DNA from: Sarcocystis neurona
Lineage: Eukaryota > Apicomplexa > Conoidasida > Eucoccidiorida > Sarcocystidae
Direction: 5' to 3'
NCBI GenBank assembly: GCA_000727475.1
Contig: KL647297.1
Coordinates: 3,128,974 to 3,192,973 of the forward strand
Length of the DNA stretch: 64,000 bases
This document shows positions 57,767 to 64,000 of the stretch, in pieces. A model generated the notes under the pieces. The model saw nothing but the letters and a program-made list of their open reading frames with translations. It did not search any database and had not been told where the DNA came from. Numbering within the stretch: position 1 is the first letter of the stretch; each line of letters opens with the position of its first letter. A program made the position numbers and the translations under genes.

Positions 57767-57780
57767 GGTGTACGTACACC
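57767..57780. promoter_or_regulatory. Palindrome GGTGTACGTACACC (copy 1 of the 58-kb cluster)
   Basis: Perfect 14-bp palindrome made of two inverted GTGTAC half-sites, followed on the plus strand by GCAG. It lies 27 bp 5' of the minus exon 57627-57740. Confidence 0.7.
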
Positions 57781-57962
57781 GCAGACAGGGGGGGAGCCAG
57801 CCACACGTCTAAGCGAGTCTGTGGCGACTTTAGGTGTCCACACTTCCTTCTTAAAGTAAAATATGTGTTGTCGCGGTGCTCTGCGCAGGTGCGGAAATTC
57901 TGTGCAAGACGTGTTTCCACTGGTTCTGCTCCACAGTCTTCGTGCAAGCACAAAGCGTCTCC

Positions 57963-57976
57963 GGTGTACGTACACC
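57963..57976. promoter_or_regulatory. Palindrome GGTGTACGTACACC (copy 2)
   Basis: Identical to copy 1 and 196 bp from it; the flank is again CC before and GCAG after. Confidence 0.7.
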
Positions 57977-58155
57977 GCAGCGCGCAACTCCACGCACACG
58001 CACTCGTGGAGGAGGGTTAAACGTTCGTACGCCACCGGCCACGCACACCCGGAGACGCACGCGCCTCCTCCTGTGGACTTCTCCTGCAGTCCGTGCACCC
58101 ACGGATTTATCAAGACCAGTTCGCGTTGTTCAACGAAAAGGCTGCCACTAACTCG

Positions 58156-58169
58156 GGTGTACGTACACC
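58156..58169. promoter_or_regulatory. Palindrome GGTGTACGTACACC (copy 3)
   Basis: 193 bp after copy 2, followed by GCAG. The DNA between copies is not otherwise repeated. Confidence 0.7.
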
Positions 58170-58307
58170 GCAGCACAATCGTATACGTTTATGCTCACGG
58201 TAAGGCACACATACACGTGCATTTGTGAGCGCTACTTCATACGTGTCTAGTCGCTGAAAAAAAAGGTGTGCTGGGATCCACTGGTAAACACCAGCAGGAA
58301 ACGTGGC

Positions 58308-58321
58308 GGTGTACAGACACC
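58308..58321. promoter_or_regulatory. Variant palindrome GGTGTACAGACACC
   Basis: Differs in the centre. Its reverse complement, GGTGTCTGTACACC, is exactly the form found inside the 40-kb tandem repeat. Confidence 0.5.
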
Positions 58322-58329
58322 GCAAGACA

Positions 58330-61300
58330 CACATACACACACGCACACATACACATATATACAATCTTCTCCCATATATTCATACACATACCCACATACC
58401 TATACATACCTTTACATCTATACTGATACATATATATATATGTATATACGCATACGTACTCGTACACACATACATATCCACATACATGTACACCTATTTG
58501 CATTCCCTTACACACACATACACATATGCGTATGCGTATACACATACGTCTACACCTACATGGGCAGACAAGCGTACATGTACACCTACAGATACGTATA
58601 CACATGCACAAACGTATACACATACGTATACACATACGTATACACGTACACACACACATACATATATATATATATAAACATACATATACATATATATATA
58701 CATACATATACATATATATATATATACATACATATACATATATATATAAGCATACATATACACCTACACATACGTATACACATACACATACAGATACGTA
58801 TCTAAATACACAGACGTATACAAATACACAGAAGTATACAAATACACATAGGTATACACACACACCCATATACACACAAATATAAACATACAGACATACA
58901 TATACACATACATGTACGAATGTATGTGCACCAAAATCAAACGTGTGCGGTTTATTACGCAGTGTGTGAGTGCTCGCTCTACGCTTTGGTTGCTCGGTAA
59001 TCTTCAAAATGACTTGCTGCATGATTCTCTTCCAGACGAAGGTGCAAGTGTACATACACCGCACGCAACACAGCGCGCAGGAAGGTACACCAGAACGTGT
59101 TTACCCGCGCGGACCTCCGCCGGGGAAAATCTTCGGCGATGTGAGCATACACATACACACACACACACATACCCGTGTACTGCTGACGCAACAGACATAT
59201 CTGCGTCTACATATAAGCTGAAAGTTTACCTTGCGAAAGTCCCCTACACCTCTGTCACACGCAAATCATATACATATATATATGTCCATATATAACGTAA
59301 CTCCGCGTACATATGTATATATTTACAACCATGCATATGTATCTACACACACAGCTGTACGTTTTACAAGGTCTAGGACGCTTTTCTCACGTGCAGCCTA
59401 TGGATACCGTAACTTCGCTGTATATGTGTATATATATATGTACAACGTAAGGTAAGTATATACATCTCCACACACGTATGTATGACACTCTCGAGGCCCA
59501 GTATACTATTCTTACGTGACGCATATAGACACAAGTCAAGTAACTTCGTATATATATGGATATAGTGCGACGCACGTATGTATATACATCTCCATAGATG
59601 TACGTTTTCCATCGCAGAAGGCAGTACATGAATGTCACATGCAACACGTGCACCAACGCCACAAACGAGAATCGCGACTCTGCCGTCGAAGGACGCCACA
59701 TTTGAGGGAGACACGTGATGTTTTGGCGGGCATTGAGACTGGCGCACACACACATATACAGAGGGAGGTATACGTGTTGATTTTTGTTTATTTTTGTGTT
59801 GATTCTACGTGTATGCGCCGCTGTAGTTCATTTTGACCGGGCGACGTGATGCCGCATGCGGAGAAGAGCGCAGACTTCGCCTCTACAGAACGGTTGCTGC
59901 GCCCCTCGAAGGGATGAGAGGCCTCTCAAAGTTTGACTCCGCAGCCAAATTTCAACAGCCAATTGCCGTTTGCTTCTGCACGACCGCCACACGTCTATAC
60001 ATATCCGTGTCCACACAACTTCACGTACCCAGCCATACTTCGCTGTCGTGCTCTCCCTGCCTTTCTCTCTCTCTCCATATATATGTATATATGCACTATA
60101 TATATATACAACATATAGAAACACATATATATATAACGTGTTTTCCTCTCTGCCGGTATCTCTCTATATATATATGTATATATATATATCATATAGAAAT
60201 ACATTTACATATATATATATAACATGTGTATAGCGAGTCTTCATCTCTGCCCATCTCTCTTTCCATAAAGACATATATATGTGTATATATTAGATATATA
60301 AAAGTACCATATATATACATATATATAGAAGGAGAGAGAGTTTTCCACTCTGCCCATTCCTCTTTCCATGCATATGTATGGCATTAAAATGTATCATATA
60401 TATATATATATTACATGTATGATGGAAGTCCTTCAGACCCTTCTATCTCTTATATACATAACAAATAATAATATATGCATATATATATATATATATATAT
60501 AGATAGATATGGATAGATAGATAGACAACATATGTGTAGTGGTTATCCTCCTTGTTCTTCTCTACCTCTCTCCACGTCTATGCACGCAAGCTATAGCAAT
60601 ACATATATGCATATACATATATATATATATATATATATTACGTAACATATGTATGAATTTATACATATATATATATACATATAAGAAAGCGCACATAGAA
60701 GTACAAATACGTATACCAGCGGCTTTTTTCAGAAGACTGACATATATATGTGAAAAAGAGAGAGACGGAGAAGGGGGGAGGGATAAAAGCAGCACGTATA
60801 TGGGCAGACTCCGCTTTTTTGACTCTTCGTACAGACATGGTCCACGCGTCCTAGACGTATATACAAATAGAAAGAGATACAGATATACAAACATAGACAG
60901 GTATACACCTCTACACATAGATATATATATATGTGTAACAGCCTGTGCTCTTTAAGGGCGTAGACGCAGCCACTTTAAGGAGAAGAAATTTCTTACGAAT
61001 TTCGTCTTATAAATGGCCACGAGTCCCTTCTTGCACAAGACAAATCTGAACGCCCAAGCAGCAGCAGAGATCCGCAAGCGCCAGCCGTAGATCGTAGAGA
61101 GACACACAAACACAGACAGAGAAAGACAGAGACGGCTATATACATATATATATATATGTGTATGTGTGTATGTACAGATGCATGCATACACATATATATA
61201 TATGTATGATACGTATATGGAGGTAGATAGATATACACGTATACGTGTGGGGAGAAACGGCTGTGGTTAGAGACTGGATGTACAGAGAGCGAGACAGGAA

Positions 61301-62480
61301 GACACAAAGAGATAGAGAGAGACGGAGATACGTGTAGGTATATATACATATACATATATATATATATGCATGTAGATACGTACACGCACATATGTATGAA
61401 TACAGACACCTTCAGCTACAGAAATATAGGCTGAGATGCGCACGTGCACCCACCATGTATGTACACGTATTTATCCGCACGAATATATATAGGTAAAGGG
61501 GACAGACAACTGCAGCTACAAAACTAGATGTAGAGATACACAGGTATAGAGTAAACCTGAGTAGAGATATAGAGAGACAGAGACAGAGGTACAAAGATAT
61601 ATATACATGCACGCACACACGTGAAAAATCTACGAACAGAGACACCTTAACCTATAGAAATGCATGTAGATATATATATATATATGTGTATACGTATGCA
61701 TATACATATATGAGATAGACGGGCATACATGTATATATTTAGAGAGAGAGAGACACGTGCACACGTATATATACATATATATGAATGTGTATAAAGAGAA
61801 CAGCAGAGACGGGCATACACACATGTATATACATGGTGAATACGTACGTGCGTATATATATATATATGTAGAGAGACACATCCACACACAGACAAAAGGG
61901 GAGAAAGGGGGGGAGATACGTCCAGGTGTTTTTACATAGAAGTATCTCCATATATATACATATGTACTCATATATACCTATATACATAAATAGATAGAGA
62001 GACAGCTAGACAGACAGAGAGACAGATAGATAGAGACGAGAGCAAATCTTCTACACATGTATGCATATATGTATATGTATAGATAGATAGATAGAAAAGA
62101 AGTAAATAGAAGAAAGATAGATAGAATAGAAAAATATAGATGAATGGATGGGACAAAGACAGATAGATAGAGACGGAGAGATCGATAGAAAGGGAGATGC
62201 GAGCAAATCTTCATACATATATATATAGACAAGTAGATAGATAGAGGAAGGAACGCGAGCAAATCCATATATAGAGAGAGAGGAGAGGGACAGAGAGAAA
62301 CGTCTACTCGTTTCTTCGCATGGGCAGTGCGATTGATGTATCCGTGAGTTCTTCGTCGACGCGTTTCTGCCCGGGCGTCATCGTCGCTATGGAAAAGAGA
62401 AAGCTACGTCTTTCAAGTTGTGCCGCTCAAACGTGTATCTGCGTTTGCGCAGCCTCCACGACGACTTACATTATCTTATT
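58330..62480. other. Simple-repeat stretch with no convincing gene
   Basis: (CATATACA)n at 58320-58910 and (TA)n/GATA tracts at 59.2-62.3 kb. A short unique island at 58920-59230 has open minus frames (FVWKRIMQQVILKITEQP or LRLEENHAASHFEDY), possible exons of the gene ending at 57319. Otherwise nothing recognised. Confidence 0.6.
59047..59060. promoter_or_regulatory. Variant palindrome AGTGTACATACACC
   Basis: Two changes from the consensus, followed by GCACGC. Confidence 0.4.
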
Positions 62481-62951
62481 AAACATTTAGAAGCAGTGAA
62501 GGAATACTTATTGTGGAAGTCCCGCGGCTAGAGGACTTGATGCAGCTTTCTCTTCTTGTCGTCTTCTCTATCTCTCGTGCGACACGTGTGTGTGTGTGTG
62601 TCTGTGCGGTGCATGCGCGGGCGCGCGAAGTATGTGCGGAGAGGGGCCTCTTCAGGGGGGTGTTGGCTGCTGCCACGCGCAAACGCAGGCGGTCAGCAGC
62701 CACGTGAATTTCCCCTCGTTTATGCGCAGCAGCAGCAGCAAAGAAGCGAGCACATGCACGCGCGCGCAGAGCGAGGCGGCAGCAACTCTGTAGAGGCAAA
62801 AACTGCAGGAGAAGCTCGTCGGCAACCAGCTGCAGCTAGCAGCGGCACCGCTCTCTTTTCAGCAGGACACAACCGCCAGAGCAACTCGGAAAGAATCGAC
62901 CCGGGCCGCACGCGCGCAGGCGCAGGCGCAGATGCAGGCGCAGGTGTATGC

Positions 62952-62965
62952 GGTGTACGTACACC
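62952..62965. promoter_or_regulatory. Palindrome GGTGTACGTACACC, isolated copy
   Basis: Perfect copy; it would overlap the donor of the candidate minus exon 62965-63095. Confidence 0.5.
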
Positions 62966-63095
62966 GCGTCGCTGGAGGGGAGGGACATGCGTTCGGCTGC
63001 GGAGACACAGCAGAGGGATGCCACGTTGCTGCCCGAAGGGAACGTCAGAAGCTTCGCCTTTTGCAGAAGCAATCTCTAGCAAATACACCCCTCTC
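62965..63095 (-). CDS. Candidate exon, minus strand
   Basis: Acceptor GCCGATTGTCTAG behind a pyrimidine-rich stretch; in phase 2 it reads RGVYLLEIASAKGEASDVPF then GQQRGIPLLCLRS. The plus strand is open too (SPFAEAISSKYTPLL), so the strand is uncertain. Unknown function. Confidence 0.25.
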
Positions 63096-63299
63096 CTAGA
63101 CAATCGGCAAAGAAATACAATTTCCCCCCAGGAGCCAGAAGCATGCAGACAAACGGAAGCGGGAACGACGGCGCGTCTACACGTCCATCGCCGAAAAGAG
63201 AAACGCAAGAAAAAGGCCGAGACACAGAAGAAGAGACGGTAATGCAAAAATGTTGTGGAAGCATCGACAGCACACGTGAACGCACAAAACATATACGTA

Positions 63300-64000
63300 T
63301 ATGTTTGATCTGCTTACATTCATATTTATATATACGTACATATATATTGATATATTTGTATACGTATTACGTATATGTGTGCACATATACGTAGATCCAC
63401 ATATACATGTGTATATCACTAATAAGTATATCTATACATACACATATATATACGTAAATATATATATCTATTCATACATATATATATACTTGTGTTTGTA
63501 TCAATATACATATACATGTATACACATGTAGATACACATACGCCTATATATATGTGTGTGTCGTTGGTGTCGTTACTTTTGCAGCGGTGTTGGCGTATCG
63601 CGCAGAAGGACTTCCACACATGCGCGCGTGCACTGGCGAATATTTATGTGTAGATGCATGCGTATAAAAAGCGAGAAGATTGCCCGGCGAAGAAGAGGGA
63701 GAGAAGCCGCGAAGAAGCCAAAAAGTCAACGACAAATATCGAGCGAAGAGACCCCCCAGAAATGGCTACGCATACGTAGCTGCTCGTCTGAGACAGACAC
63801 GCTGTAGCGCCTACATATCTATTTATGGAGGATGAGCAGAAGCGAGGGAAATGGACAGATATACGCAGAGGTGCAAGGAAGAGGCCGCAAGAAGTAAAGA
63901 CGCGAAGAAGACATGTACAGAGCGCGCAAAAATTTACGCTTTCATCGACGCTTTCTTGCTCTGCGCATCGACAGGAGGAAAGTCGTGCCGCACGCATGCT
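63300..64000. other. (TA)-rich stretch and unresolved right edge
   Basis: (TA)n to 63560, then unique sequence with an Arg/Lys-rich plus frame (63556-63807) and a minus frame (63644-63997) that starts at a genuine ATG near the edge. Neither has supporting motifs. Confidence 0.4.

Noticed and set aside
58237..59064. 275-codon minus frame rich in Y, V, C and I
   Set aside because: Mostly (CATATACA)n simple sequence; only its first 40 residues lie in unique DNA.
57741..63242. Recurring peptide motif VYVHRR / GVRTPE in several frames as a possible protein family
   Set aside because: It is the translation of the GGTGTACGTACACC palindrome in different frames, so a DNA-level repeat.
1..64000. CRISPR arrays, insertion sequences, retroelements, viral genes, rRNA or tRNA genes
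   Set aside because: No spacer-separated direct repeats, transposase or reverse-transcriptase motifs, rRNA signatures or cloverleaf with an intact T-arm were seen. A covariance-model scan was not possible.
1..64000. Telomeric (TTTAGGG)n arrays expected in Eimeria repeat-rich segments
   Set aside because: No run of TTTAGGG or CCCTAAA was found in this window.

Overview
This 64 kb window looks like nuclear DNA of an apicomplexan coccidian, most probably an Eimeria species. The basis is very dense CAG/CTG triplet tracts that stay open in several frames on both strands (the homopolymeric amino-acid-repeat habit of Eimeria), many short exons bounded by GT/AG with pyrimidine-rich acceptors, long (TA)n and (GTATAT)n tracts, and no bacterial features such as operons or Shine-Dalgarno sites. 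Two assembly gaps (3335-3773 and 30515-31098) sit inside simple repeats. I cannot name the species from sequence alone.

Layout. 1-17.9 kb, minus strand: the best-supported gene, a nine-or-more-exon ABC1/UbiB-family kinase of the ADCK1 type. It carries the KxGQ, VAVK, ExD, HADPHPGN and DHG motifs in order, all splice phases agree, and its last exon runs off the left edge. Codon repeats inflate it to about 1770 residues or more. 18.2-18.9 kb, minus: the 3' end of an unrecognised gene. 19-24 kb: little repeat and no convincing gene. 24-32 kb: CTG-rich blocks with plus-strand exon candidates (best at 27189-27713 and 30297-30489). 35.1-41.9 kb, plus: a split gene whose conserved blocks match, in order, the RNase P/MRP subunit RPP40; its first and last exons are unresolved. 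A 60-71 bp tandem repeat lies in its last intron. 42-50.8 kb: gene-poor, (TA)-rich and unique sequence. 50.8-53 kb: CAG-rich block with minus-strand exon candidates. 53-56 kb: GCATGC cluster, 62-bp repeats and a 1.2 kb pyrimidine tract. 56.1-57.3 kb: weak plus-strand exons. 57.3-57.75 kb, minus: the last two exons of a protein I cannot identify. 58-64 kb: mostly simple repeats with one weak minus exon near 63 kb.

The most unusual non-coding signal is a perfect 14-bp palindrome, GGTGTACGTACACC. It occurs six times, three of them 193-196 bp apart at 57.77-58.17 kb, with two one- or two-base variants nearby. It is two inverted GTGTAC half-sites, the kind of sequence recognised by the ApiAP2 factor AP2-G in Plasmodium.

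The genes do not form a pathway. The window is a set of independent eukaryotic genes, one probably mitochondrial (ABC1 kinase) and one probably nucleolar/nuclear (RNase P/MRP). Exon limits are my own readings from splice consensus and phase, without transcript support.
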